From Fen-1254 sp963778945 (GTDB lineage: Bacteria > Bacteroidota > Ignavibacteria > UBA10030), in the NCBI GenBank assembly GCA_963778945.1, contig CAVZWL010000007.1, positions 189,974 to 253,973 of the forward strand: a stretch of 64,000 nucleotides of DNA, given 5' to 3'. A program made the position numbers and the translations under genes. Numbering within the stretch: position 1 is the first letter of the stretch; every line of letters starts with the position of its first letter. Under the pieces are notes generated by a model. That model saw only the letters and a program-made list of their open reading frames with translations, did no database searches and was not told the origin of the DNA. Positions 18,631 to 27,804 of the stretch are shown here, in pieces.

Positions 18631-19605
18631 TTAGAAGGAAACACCCAGATAGGCGATGATCATCGAGATAGGCTGGTCCATAGACGATGAGATGTTAACC
18701 GGAGCGGTATAAGTAATGTTGATGCCATTACCATAGTAATCATACATTGTACCGCTTCCTGTGAGTGTTCCGCTTATCGAAACGTCAAAATGCGGTTTGC
18801 ATGCTATGTAGCGGGCGCCAAGCGTGACATGCCCAAATTCAATCTCCATCATGCCCCCATACGCAAAGGTTGTAGCCGAAGCGGATTGCATAGTTATGAC
18901 TCCTGATACAGGGATATTTCCATAATAGTAATCGCCATTATAATAAAAAGAAGTCTCATCTTCGGTTACGGAAATATCGATTTCCGGTGATTTCCCAAAA
19001 TTGACACCTATCAAAGGTGCGACAAAAAAATTAGCGCCCGATGCATTCGCAGTTCCGATTTTCAATCCCAGAAGAACCATCATAGACTGCCAGCTTCCCG
19101 AATTGCTGATATTGGCACCTGCAGTGCTTGACATATTGGATACATCGATTGAATTCGAAGCATACAACGCGCTTACCAATAATCCGACCTGACCGCCCGT
19201 AACAAATTGCACGCCGCCCGCAAAACCGGTTTTTGCAGCGCCGGAATTATCGCTGCTTGTGCTGGCGAAATCGCCCATAGGAAAAGATGCTCCGCCGAAG
19301 ATACTGAACGAAGGGGATGTGCTCATGGCTGGCGCCATGGGCGCCATCGGGGAATTCGCCGATTCGGTTGCAGGAACAGATTCCTTGCCGTACTTTTCAA
19401 TATCTGAAAAGTTATAGACAAAAACATTGCCGTCTGCCGTTTGAATTTTAATGGATACATTCGGTATGGTCTCAATGATCATTCCATGTATAACACTGCC
19501 GTTCTTCAGATAGACGACGTCCCGTGTTGCTGTCTGTGCTATGAGAGCAGCAGCGCAAAAAATGAGAACGATGACGAGCAAGACAAAACGGAAACTTGTT
19601 TTCAT
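18631..19605 (-). CDS. Outer-membrane beta-barrel-like protein with N-terminal LKNGSVIHG module (paralog B)
   Basis: A 324-residue exported protein with signal peptide MKTSFRFVLLVIVLIFCAAALIAQ, the module RDVVYLKNGSVIHG to YNFSDIEKYGKE, a Met/Ala/Pro linker and a barrel-like domain ending in IIAYLGVSF. Aligned by eye with paralog A, most of the first 75 residues and the blocks KTGFAGGVQFVTGGQVGLLVSALYASNS and SGANFFVAPLIGVNFGK agree, while the surface-loop-like insertions differ (Tyr/Gly-rich in B). The RBS AAAGGAGCTC precedes the ATG. Function unknown; an outer-membrane location is inferred. Confidence 0.7.
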   Translation of the reverse strand: MKTSFRFVLLVIVLIFCAAALIAQTATRDVVYLKNGSVIHGMIIETIPNVSIKIQTADGNVFVYNFSDIEKYGKESVPATESANSPMAPMAPAMSTSPSFSIFGGASFPMGDFASTSSDNSGAAKTGFAGGVQFVTGGQVGLLVSALYASNSIDVSNMSSTAGANISNSGSWQSMMVLLGLKIGTANASGANFFVAPLIGVNFGKSPEIDISVTEDETSFYYNGDYYYGNIPVSGVITMQSASATTFAYGGMMEIEFGHVTLGARYIACKPHFDVSISGTLTGSGTMYDYYGNGINITYTAPVNISSSMDQPISMIIAYLGVSF

Positions 19606-20078
19606 GAGGAGCTCCTTTGATTAAAACCGCTTTTGTAAAAGAAATCGCAGCATTGAACTTTAATATGCGATTAAATGAATATAATTTTCTTAGGCATTAA
19701 ATACATGGCGTGGATGCCTCTTACCACGCAGACTTGTATAACTTTTTAAATTTTTTTTTGAGCTGTTTTATTTCAAATATAATACCCGGGGGTGAACGAC
19801 GTAACGTTCAATAAAGCGCTAAGAAGAGAAAAATAGTCAGCCCTTACCTTCGTTTTTTCTCTGCCGGAACACTTTCTATAATATACTTAACAAAAATTAA
19901 GAGCAAAAGCAAATGAGAAAGAGGTACCGTGTGATAGAGGTCATGCAGCGCAGGGAAGTCCGGCGAGTGCATCTTCGGTGAAAGAAACATAATTTAGTCT
20001 ACAATAAATAGCTCCTTACCCGTTTTGCGATGAAAAAGGGCGGGAATGCATCACGATTTTTTCGTATCTTCTTAGAGT
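19606..20078. other. Intergenic region with possible RNA structure
   Basis: This 473-base spacer separates divergent genes. Two things are visible: mutually exclusive short pairings near 19693-19729 (GGCAT with ATGCC, or GCGTGG with CCACGC) followed by T-rich sequence, and a nested pairing at 19926-19979 (ACCG/CGGT outside, ATGCA/TGCAT inside, enclosing GGGAAGTCCGG). No protein-coding frame is convincing. Function is unknown. Confidence 0.35.
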
Positions 20079-21330
20079 ATGTCTCCTATTAAATCAAAAA
20101 TTCCTATAGCCAATCGTCCATTCGTCGATCGTCTGATGGATGAAATCAATTACCGCATGACACATGTGGAGGAAGTCGATATCGGCGGAAAATCGATTCC
20201 ACGCTATGCGGGTGAATTCTGGACTTCCAGGCAAAGGCAGGCGCATTCACTCCACGAGATTTCGTACCGCGCATGCTTTAAACCGCAGCTTCCGAAGTTT
20301 TTTGTAGAACTTTTAAGCAATACCGGCGATATAGTGTACGATCCTTTTAGCGGACGCGTGTACGACCGTAATTGAAGCGGGTTTGCTCGGGCGCCGCATG
20401 GTCGCTAATGATGTAAACCCGTTAAGCGCTGTTTTCAGTCGTCCGCGATTCGAACTTCCAACGATTGAAAAAATCGAAGAGCGTCTTGCTTCCATACCGA
20501 TAGACGAACATGCCGAAGCGGATATCGATCTTTCGATGTTCTATCACTCCGCCACGGAAGCGGAAATCGTATCATTGAAGGAATATTTACAAACACGCAC
20601 GGGAGAGCAGCAGGAAGACAATGTGGACAGGTGGATCCGCATGGCGGCGACCAACCGACTGACCGGTCATTCTCCAGGTTTTTTTTCCGTTTATACATTA
20701 CCGCCGAATCAGGCGGTAAGTCCCGCAAGCCAGAGAAAAATCAATGAGCGTCTTAAACAGAGGCCGGAGTACCGGGATGTGCGTGCGCTTATTCTTAAAA
20801 AATCGAGAGCCCTTCTCGGCGATCTGACACCGGATGATCGCCAGAAACTGTCGAAAGCGGGAGAGTCTGCGCGCTTTCTGAGCTGCGATGCACGTGAAAC
20901 GAAGGCCATTGGGGATCAATCCGTTCAACTGACCGTGACTTCGCCTCCTTTTCTTGATGTGGTCGATTATACGCAGGACAACTGGCTCCGGTGCTGGTTC
21001 AATGGAATCGACGCGGAAGAAATAGAAAAAAAAATTACATCTTCACGAACGCCGGAAGAATGGTCTGCAGTCATGTTCGGCGTATTCCGTGAATTATTCC
21101 GCATTACGAAGCCGCGCGGGTTTGTTGCCTTCGAAGTCGGAGAAGTAAAAAAGAAAATTATGCTCGACGAAATTGTCGCTCCGCTCGGCATGAAGGCCGG
21201 ATTCACATGTATCGGCATCGTTCTCAACGAGCAGCGGTTCACCAAGACCTCGAATATCTGGGGAGTGCAGAACAACGAGAAGGGTACGAACAGCAACCGC
21301 ATCGTGCTTTTTCGGAAGGAGTCGAAGTAG
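20079..21330 (+). CDS. Site-specific DNA methyltransferase (N4-C or N6-A type), one frameshift
   Basis: An amino-methyltransferase of about 416 residues. The SAM motif DPFSGRGTT (about 20340) comes first and the catalytic TSPPFLDVVDY (about 20938-20970) some 200 residues later, with a likely target-recognition region between them. The reading frame breaks inside the SAM motif: removing one T at about 20360 (GCGTGTAC to GCGGTAC) restores FSGRGTTVIEAG. The extra base is not in a homopolymer. No restriction nuclease gene is adjacent, so it would be an orphan methylase or belong to an unrecognised system. The start ATG at 20079 gives a plausible N-terminus. Confidence 0.75.
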
Positions 21331-21371
21331 AGGAATCTATCGCCGCATTTGTTTGAGACATCCCGCGGCTG

Positions 21372-22577
21372 TTATGCCTGCCTGATCGCACGGTTGAGCG
21401 CTGCACCCAGAATTTCAATTCCTTTTTCGATTTTATCTTCCGGCGTGTGAGAGTACGATAAACGGAAATGGGAATTGTCTTTTCCTTCCGGGTCGAAGGT
21501 CTGACCGATGACAAAAACCGCTCCATGCTCGATGCTGTCTTTTAAAACGGCAAGGAGATCGATCTGCGGCGGAATTTTAAGCCAGATATAAAAGCCCCCT
21601 CTCGGTTCGGTCCATTGTATCTCGCCCGGAAAATATTTTCGGATTGCAGCAGCCATTGAATCCTTCCGGCGGTGATACACGCCGCGCATGCGTTCGATAT
21701 ATATGTCTATAGCGCCGCTTTGCACGAACTCATGCGCAAGAACCTGTGTAAAATTTGGAGAGCAAGCATCGAACGATTGTTTGCATAATTCCGCTTTCTT
21801 GAAAATTTCCGGCGGAACCAGCATCCAGCCCAGACGGAAACCCGGACCGAGAATTTTGGAGAACGAACCGGTATAGCATATCGTTAAATCGTTTTCGTAT
21901 AACGCCTTGAATGGAACAGTCCTTTTTTTTGCTTCTTCGTCGAAGTACAAATCGCCGTACGCATCGTCTTCGATCAGCGGCAGGCCGGATTCCTGCAGCA
22001 TGGAAACAACCTGTCTTTTCCGCTCATCGGTGTACAGCGTTCCCGCAGGGTTATGAAAATTGGGCGTCAGGTAAATGAACTTTGGCGGTGAGGCGCGCAG
22101 CGAAGAAAACATTTCTTTCAGTGCCGTCACATTGATTCCCTCTTCGTCGAGGTCGACCCCCTTGATCACCGCCCGGTACGATTGAAAGGCGGAAAGAGCG
22201 CCGATAAAGCATGGATTCTCCGTAACGGCGATATCTTCCGGATCCAAAAAAACTTTTGCAAGGATATTAATTGCCTGCAGAGAACCAGTAGTGATCATTA
22301 ACCGGTTGGTATCAACCGGAAGTTTTTTCCTCCGGAGAAATTCCTTAAGGGAATCAAGCAGGGGCGGATATCCCGATGTCGGTCCGTATTGAAACGCCGT
22401 TTGTTTGAGTGCAGAAGGTAAATTGTCGTATATCGCGCTGATTTCATCGACGGGAAAAAGTTCATTGCCCGGCATACCGCCGGCAAAGGAGATAATATCG
22501 GGACGTGTCGCGAGACCCATCAAATCCCGTATCTCCGAAGTGCGGAGCGAATTAACGGTTTGGGAAAATCGAATCAT
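21372..22577 (-). CDS. PLP-dependent class I aminotransferase
   Basis: A 401-residue aminotransferase of the LysN/2-aminoadipate or aromatic-acid type. The N-terminal IISFAGGMPGNELFP, the central TPNFHNPAGTLY and DDAYGDLYF, and the PLP-lysine region YTGSFSKILGPGFRLGW are all present. It ends a three-gene set with the ACT protein and phenylacetate-CoA ligase, all on the minus strand with 10-30 base gaps. In other genomes such sets accompany indolepyruvate oxidoreductase for aromatic amino-acid turnover; that oxidoreductase is not in this window, so the substrate remains inferred. Confidence 0.85.
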   Translation of the reverse strand: MIRFSQTVNSLRTSEIRDLMGLATRPDIISFAGGMPGNELFPVDEISAIYDNLPSALKQTAFQYGPTSGYPPLLDSLKEFLRRKKLPVDTNRLMITTGSLQAINILAKVFLDPEDIAVTENPCFIGALSAFQSYRAVIKGVDLDEEGINVTALKEMFSSLRASPPKFIYLTPNFHNPAGTLYTDERKRQVVSMLQESGLPLIEDDAYGDLYFDEEAKKRTVPFKALYENDLTICYTGSFSKILGPGFRLGWMLVPPEIFKKAELCKQSFDACSPNFTQVLAHEFVQSGAIDIYIERMRGVYHRRKDSMAAAIRKYFPGEIQWTEPRGGFYIWLKIPPQIDLLAVLKDSIEHGAVFVIGQTFDPEGKDNSHFRLSYSHTPEDKIEKGIEILGAALNRAIRQA

Positions 22578-22607
22578 AGCTCTATCGAAAGGCCGCTGCT
22601 GCCGGCT

Positions 22608-23033
22608 TTAAAGTTCATAAATATCGCTTGCGTTGAGGAGCTCCATCTTGTGTTTCTGCAGAACGGAAATGGCCTGCTGGATCGAATCCGTTCGTATAAT
22701 AACGCTGGCGCCGCTGCCAAGCGCAAAGGCATACATATATTCGATGCTGATGCCTTCGGCAGATAATATTTTCAAAGCCCGGTGCAGTCCGCCGGGTTCA
22801 TGAGGAACGACGAGTCCGATAACTTCCGTAATGTGGACGGAAAATCCTTTTTCCTTCAGAATTTGAATCGCCGTCTGCGGTTTGTTGACAATCAGGCGAA
22901 GAACGCCGAATTCCGCCGTATCCGCGATGCTGAAAGCTGAAATATTGATATGAGCCGATTCCAGTGTTTCCGTGACATCGGTAAGGCGTCCGGATTTGTT
23001 TTCCAGGAAAACGGAAAGTTGTTGAATGATCAT
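22608..23033 (-). CDS. ACT domain protein, two tandem ACT units
   Basis: A 141-residue protein with two ACT-like halves: IIQQLSVFLENKSGRLTDVTETL (1-70) and VIGLVVPHEPGGLHRALKILSAEGI (72-140). ACT domains bind amino acids and regulate enzymes. Its position between phenylacetate-CoA ligase (9 bases upstream) and the aminotransferase suggests it senses an aromatic amino acid or phenylacetate-type ligand for that pathway; this is inference from gene order. Confidence 0.85.
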   Translation of the reverse strand: MIIQQLSVFLENKSGRLTDVTETLESAHINISAFSIADTAEFGVLRLIVNKPQTAIQILKEKGFSVHITEVIGLVVPHEPGGLHRALKILSAEGISIEYMYAFALGSGASVIIRTDSIQQAISVLQKHKMELLNASDIYEL

Positions 23034-23042
23034 CGTTCACCT

Positions 23043-24341
23043 TTAAAGTTTGCGTTTATCAATCACGCGCTTCGCTTTGCCTTCGCTCCGCTCGATCGTC
23101 TTCGGTTCGACCAGTTTGACGGTTGCACCGATCCCGAGTACCGATTCGATATTGTGCTGAATTTTTTTCTTCAAAACTTCCAGCTTTTTTATTTCATCCG
23201 AAAAGAACTGCTCGTCCACTTCCACCCAAATTTCCAGAACGTCGAGGTTGTTGACGCGGTCGACGATGAGAAGGTAATGCGGTCTCGTCTCGCTCATTTC
23301 CAGCAGGACCGTCTCCACCTGGGACGGAAAAACGTTGACGCCGCGGATGATGAGCATATCGTCCGAGCGGCCCAGACATTTTTTCATCCGAACAATGGTA
23401 CGCCCGCATGAACATTGATCTGCCTGCAGCATAGTAAGATCGCGCGTGCGGTAGCGCAGCAGCGGCAGCGCTTCCTTCGTGAGGCATGTAAAAACAAGTT
23501 CGCCCGTAGTTCCGTACGGCAGAACTTCCAGCGTAACGGGATCGATGATTTCCGGAATAAAATGGTCCTCAAAAACGTGCAGGCCGCACTGATGGGGACA
23601 TTCTGCCGCGACGCCCGGGCCGATGATTTCACTGAGCCCGTAAATGTCGAGCGCTTTAATTTTCAGTTTAGATTCGATTTCCCGCCGCATTTCTTCTGTC
23701 CACGGCTCCGCGCCGAAGACGCCGGCTTTGAGCTTAAAGGACTCGATCGGCATTTTTGAATCGGCCATTGCCTCTGCAAGAAACAAGGCGTAGGAAGGAG
23801 TGCATGCGAGAACAGTGGAACCGAAATCACGCATAAGCTGTAATTGCCGCTGCGTATTGCCGCCGGACATGGGGATGACGGTTGCGCCGATTTTTTCAGC
23901 TCCGTAGTGGACCCCGAGTCCGCCGGTAAAAAGTCCGTATCCGTACGCAATATGCAGCACGTCGGTTTTGCCGGCGCCTGCAGATGTAAGCGTGCGCGCC
24001 ATGACTTCCGACCAAATGCCGATGTCTTTTCGCGTATATCCGACAACCGTCGGGCGCCCGGTCGTTCCGCTCGATGCATGCAGGCGTACCACTTCCGAAG
24101 ACGGAACGGCAAAGAGTCCGAAAGGATAATTGTCCCGTAAATCTTGTTTGGTTGTAAACGGAAGCTGTTTGAGCTGTTCGATGCTTTTAATATCCCCGGG
24201 TTCGATTCCTTTGTGCTGAAGCTGCTGCCTGTAGAAGGGGACGTTGTAATAAATGCGCTCTACCATTGCGGAGAGCCGTTCGTTCTGTAATGCAGTAAGC
24301 CGATCCCGGCTCATACATTCTATATATTCGTTCCAAATCAT
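23043..24341 (-). CDS. paaK: Phenylacetate-CoA ligase family AMP-forming enzyme
   Basis: A 432-residue adenylate-forming ligase that activates phenylacetate or another aryl acid to its CoA thioester. It has LHASSGTTGRPTVVGYT (P-loop-like AMP motif, about residues 90-106), the AYGYGLFTGGLGVHYGAE block, LDIYGLSEIIGPG, and the C-terminal lid with GRSDDMLIIRGVNVFPSQVE. The ATG at 24341 starts the family-typical MIWNEYIECM; upstream in-frame sequence is AT-rich and unrelated. The neighbouring ACT and aminotransferase genes support a role in phenylalanine or related aromatic acid metabolism. Confidence 0.88.
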   Translation of the reverse strand: MIWNEYIECMSRDRLTALQNERLSAMVERIYYNVPFYRQQLQHKGIEPGDIKSIEQLKQLPFTTKQDLRDNYPFGLFAVPSSEVVRLHASSGTTGRPTVVGYTRKDIGIWSEVMARTLTSAGAGKTDVLHIAYGYGLFTGGLGVHYGAEKIGATVIPMSGGNTQRQLQLMRDFGSTVLACTPSYALFLAEAMADSKMPIESFKLKAGVFGAEPWTEEMRREIESKLKIKALDIYGLSEIIGPGVAAECPHQCGLHVFEDHFIPEIIDPVTLEVLPYGTTGELVFTCLTKEALPLLRYRTRDLTMLQADQCSCGRTIVRMKKCLGRSDDMLIIRGVNVFPSQVETVLLEMSETRPHYLLIVDRVNNLDVLEIWVEVDEQFFSDEIKKLEVLKKKIQHNIESVLGIGATVKLVEPKTIERSEGKAKRVIDKRKL

Positions 24342-24509
24342 GGCTTTTTGATTTCTTTCAAAATTCGAACTGTGAAGGACATTGAAAGTAATGATAATTT
24401 TATTAAAAAAAGAAGTAAGAAAGCTCTGAATTGTGAAATTCTTTTTCTTCAATGAAAGCCGCGCTGGGAACTATATCGTCGATTCCAGCGTCCAGACAGA
24501 GAACTTTCT

Positions 24510-24538
24510 TTGACTTTATAGCCAAAAAAGGTTAAATT
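24510..24538 (+). promoter_or_regulatory. Probable promoter of the uppS-bamA-lpx run
   Basis: TTGACT at 24510-24515 and TAAATT at 24533-24538 are 17 bases apart, and the uppS GTG start follows at 24584. It lies in the spacer between divergent paaK and uppS and is the only good match to a sigma-70-like promoter there. Confidence 0.45.
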
Positions 24539-24583
24539 TTTATTTACATTGATGTGTCATATATTTGAGAATACGGAGACAGA

Positions 24584-25384
24584 GTGCCTTTTCAGCAGGC
24601 AACGGGTGCAGATAAGAAACACCAAGATCGGTTGCGTCTTGAAGGCAGGATACCGGAACATATAGCTATTATTATGGACGGAAACGGCCGATGGGCGAAA
24701 AAACGTTCTTTTCCTCGTGCTGCAGGTCATAAAGAAGGTGTGAATTCGGTCCGCGATATCGTTGAAGCGTGCGGGCAAATAGGGGTTCGGTACCTGACCC
24801 TTTACACGTTTTCGACGGAAAATTGGAAGCGTCCCAAAAACGAAGTTTCCATGTTGATGCGTCTTATTGTACATGCCCTCCGGAATGAACGGGACCGCAT
24901 GCACAAGAACGATGTACGTTTGATGACCATCGGCGATCTCTCTGCGCTGCCGGAGGATGTCGCCCGGGAATTGATTGATGCAGTGGAAGCAATGCGTCAC
25001 AACAAAGGGTTGGCGCTCATTTTAGCTTTGAATTACAGCGGCCGGTGGGATATTCTCAACGCTGTGAGAAAAATGCATCACGAAATATCTGCGGGGCATT
25101 TAAGGAAAAACGATATTACAGAAGAAATCTTTACGGATTTCCTCTCTACCAAAGGAATTCCGGATCCGGATTTAGTCGTTCGAACGAGCGGCGAGTATCG
25201 GATCAGTAATTTTTTACTGTGGCAGGTTGCCTACAGCGAAATGTATATTGCAGATGAGCTGTGGCCCTCGTTTCGGCGCAAGCAGCTTTATGAAGCAATT
25301 GCCGATTATCAAAAAAGAGAACGCCGTTTTGGAATGGTCAGCGAGCAGCTGCCTTCTGCGGCGGAGTTTCATAAAGCTTTTTAG
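24584..25384 (+). CDS. uppS: Isoprenyl (undecaprenyl) diphosphate synthase
   Basis: Makes the C55 lipid carrier for peptidoglycan and polysaccharide by cis-prenyl condensation. The catalytic Asp is in IIMDGNGRWAKKR (Asp about residue 32), with the family blocks TLYTFSTENWKRP, LALNYSGRWDI and the C-terminal PDLVVRTSGEYRISNFLLWQ. The start is GTG at 24584. It opens a long co-directional run and is 15 bases from bamA, an order common in bacteria. Confidence 0.93.
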   Translation: MPFQQATGADKKHQDRLRLEGRIPEHIAIIMDGNGRWAKKRSFPRAAGHKEGVNSVRDIVEACGQIGVRYLTLYTFSTENWKRPKNEVSMLMRLIVHALRNERDRMHKNDVRLMTIGDLSALPEDVARELIDAVEAMRHNKGLALILALNYSGRWDILNAVRKMHHEISAGHLRKNDITEEIFTDFLSTKGIPDPDLVVRTSGEYRISNFLLWQVAYSEMYIADELWPSFRRKQLYEAIADYQKRERRFGMVSEQLPSAAEFHKAF

Positions 25385-25399
25385 TCGAAAGGTCTAAAC

Positions 25400-27763
25400 G
25401 TGCTGCGGTTTTTTTCAATGTTTTTTCTTGCCTGGTGTCTTGTTGTGTCCGTTGGAGTTGGGCAGACTCAGCAGAAACAGGAGATCTATAAAATTCTAGG
25501 AATTTCCGTCGAAGGCCAGCACGCAGGCGATCCGGCTTCCATCATTGCCAATACGGGATTGCAGACGGGGGAGGAAATAACGATCCCCAGCGAGCAAACC
25601 AGGCAGGCTATCCGGCGTTTATACAATCTGCGGCTGTTCAGCGACGTACAAATTTATATCACTCGGCGTGAAGGGAACGGGGTCTATCTGCTGATCAAGG
25701 TGAAAGAAAACCAGCGCATGGATCATGTTCAAATTTCCGGGAACGATGATTTATCGGAAAGCGATATTACGAAAAAAATCAATCTTGTCAAAGGGCAGAT
25801 TGTTACGCCCGAGGACCTTGCGGAGGTTGTCCGCATCCTGAAACATGAATACGACGGCGACGGCTATCTCAATGCCGTCATTCAAACCTCTCTTGTTCCT
25901 GCAAGCGATTCGTCGAACAGAGTGGTTGTCAATCTCGATATCGACGAAGGCCGGAAAGTGAAAGTGAACTACATTTATTTCCATGGCAATAAACATTTCG
26001 ACGACGGTGATCTCAAGAGCGAAATGAAAGAAACGAACGAGCGGACATGGTGGAAGTTCTGGCAAACCAATAAATTCGATAAGAAAAAGTATGCAGACGA
26101 TAAAGGCCTCATCGTGGGCTTTTATCAAAAAAACGGATACCGGGATGCGCAGGTTCTCCGCGATTCGATTCAATACGATACCTCGAAGAAATATTTGACG
26201 ATCAATATCGATATGTACGAAGGGCCCCAATACCACGTACGGAATATTACCTGGGAGGGAAATACGGTGTATCCTTCTTTTGTCTTGTCGGACCATCTGG
26301 CGTTTCGTAAAGGAGACATTTTCGACAAGGAACGGTTTGAAAAAAACCTCCAGCGCAACGACGACGAGAATGATGTGACTTCGCTCTATTCCGACAACGG
26401 GTATCTCTGGTTCCAGGCGGAGCCGGAACAGCAGGTTGTTCCCGGAGACAGCCTCGATATCGTTATTCATATCCGCGAGCATAACCAGTTCAGAATCGGA
26501 CGCGTGAACATTACCGGAAATACTAAAACCTACGAAAAAGTCATTCGCCGCGTTTTGCTTTCGAAACCGGGCGATTATTTCAGCCGCCAGCGCATCATCA
26601 GCAGCATACGCGAATTGTCTCAGTTGAACTACTTTAATCCTGAAAAAATCAAGCCGGATGTTCATCCGGTCGACGATAAAACGGTAGACCTCGATTACGC
26701 AGTCGAGGAAAAATCGAGCGATACGTTCAATATGTCCATCGGTTACAGCGGCTCGTACGGCTTCAGCGGCGGGCTGGGCTTGACGTTCAACAATTTTTCA
26801 ATTACCGATCCGTTCCGTGGCGGCGCCGGTCAGTCATTTTCCTTCGATTGGCAGTTCGGTGTGAGCAACTATTACCGTACATTTTCAATCGGTTTTCAGG
26901 AGCCGTGGATGTTCGATACGCCGACATCGTTCGGGGTCAATATTTACGATACGCACCAAACCTATTACTATGACCTGCGGTACAGCGGAATAACGGTCAG
27001 TTTCGGACGCCGATTCAAATGGCCTGATATGTATTTCCGCGGCGACTGGTCGATTCGCGTTCAGCAGAATGTCTATTATCCGCTCGCTTCGAGTTCCTCC
27101 TATTATAGCACATACTATCAGGAAGGCGTAACGAGTCAGGTGGGTATTAAGCAGGTGATATCGCGCAACAGCACTGACAGTCCTGTCTTCCCGACAAATG
27201 GTTCCAACTTCGCCCTGTCCACAGAAGTCGACGGTCTGGGGACCGCACAATTTTCAAAACATATTTTCAATGCAGAATGGTTCTTGCCGCTCTCGCATGC
27301 TTCGCCGTTAACGCTGATGACCTCCAGCACCATGGGAATGATTTTTCCTTTTGAAAAAAATTCTTATATCCCTGCGCTGGACCGGTTCTATATGGGAGGC
27401 ACGGGGCTGGGGCAAATTGCCGTTATCCCGCTGCGCGGCTATGACGACAATTCGGTCGGGCCGTATGACGGAGCTACCGGCGGACAGTCTATGATCAAGA
27501 ACACCGTCGAATTGCGCTATGCACTGACCCTGAATCCGATGCCTGTTTATACAATCCTTTTTACGGAAGCCGGTAATGTGTGGCTGAACCACATGATCCA
27601 GAATCCTCTGGATCTGCGGCGTTCGGCCGGTTTCGGTCTCCGGGTTCTCGTGCAGGCGATCGGCTTGATCGGTTTCGATTATGCGTACGGATTCGATCCT
27701 GCAACAAAGGGAGATGCGCCTCCCGGATGGCATTTCCATTTTCAATTCGGAAAATCTTTATAA
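25400..27763 (+). CDS. bamA: Outer membrane protein assembly factor BamA
   Basis: The central component that folds and inserts beta-barrel proteins in the outer membrane. A GTG start opens a signal peptide (to about residue 24, SVGVG). Five POTRA domains follow (about 27-430), for example QVSGNDDLSESDITKKINL and VNYIYFHGNKHFDDGDLK, then a 16-strand barrel (about 440-787) ending in WHFHFQFGKSL. The length (787) is normal. Positioned between uppS and the two Skp-like chaperones, which feed it unfolded outer-membrane proteins. A 12-base palindrome, AACATATATGTT, sits at the stop codon. Confidence 0.93.
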   Translation: MLRFFSMFFLAWCLVVSVGVGQTQQKQEIYKILGISVEGQHAGDPASIIANTGLQTGEEITIPSEQTRQAIRRLYNLRLFSDVQIYITRREGNGVYLLIKVKENQRMDHVQISGNDDLSESDITKKINLVKGQIVTPEDLAEVVRILKHEYDGDGYLNAVIQTSLVPASDSSNRVVVNLDIDEGRKVKVNYIYFHGNKHFDDGDLKSEMKETNERTWWKFWQTNKFDKKKYADDKGLIVGFYQKNGYRDAQVLRDSIQYDTSKKYLTINIDMYEGPQYHVRNITWEGNTVYPSFVLSDHLAFRKGDIFDKERFEKNLQRNDDENDVTSLYSDNGYLWFQAEPEQQVVPGDSLDIVIHIREHNQFRIGRVNITGNTKTYEKVIRRVLLSKPGDYFSRQRIISSIRELSQLNYFNPEKIKPDVHPVDDKTVDLDYAVEEKSSDTFNMSIGYSGSYGFSGGLGLTFNNFSITDPFRGGAGQSFSFDWQFGVSNYYRTFSIGFQEPWMFDTPTSFGVNIYDTHQTYYYDLRYSGITVSFGRRFKWPDMYFRGDWSIRVQQNVYYPLASSSSYYSTYYQEGVTSQVGIKQVISRNSTDSPVFPTNGSNFALSTEVDGLGTAQFSKHIFNAEWFLPLSHASPLTLMTSSTMGMIFPFEKNSYIPALDRFYMGGTGLGQIAVIPLRGYDDNSVGPYDGATGGQSMIKNTVELRYALTLNPMPVYTILFTEAGNVWLNHMIQNPLDLRRSAGFGLRVLVQAIGLIGFDYAYGFDPATKGDAPPGWHFHFQFGKSL

Positions 27764-27804
27764 ACATATATGTTATATATCAACCATCATCAAAAGAGGG
27801 AACA

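Noticed and set aside
18323..18634. Small protein genes in the spacer between the two outer-membrane paralogs
   Set aside because: Open frames on both strands overlap each other and the terminator, and they lack RBS and family signal.
19921..19980. Cobalamin riboswitch
   Set aside because: GGGAAGTCCGG and a GGTGA are present but the order is wrong and other conserved segments are missing; the downstream gene is a DNA methyltransferase.
25751..26665. 304-residue open frame antisense to bamA
   Set aside because: It lies wholly within bamA, has no recognisable domain or RBS, and its composition follows from bamA codon bias.
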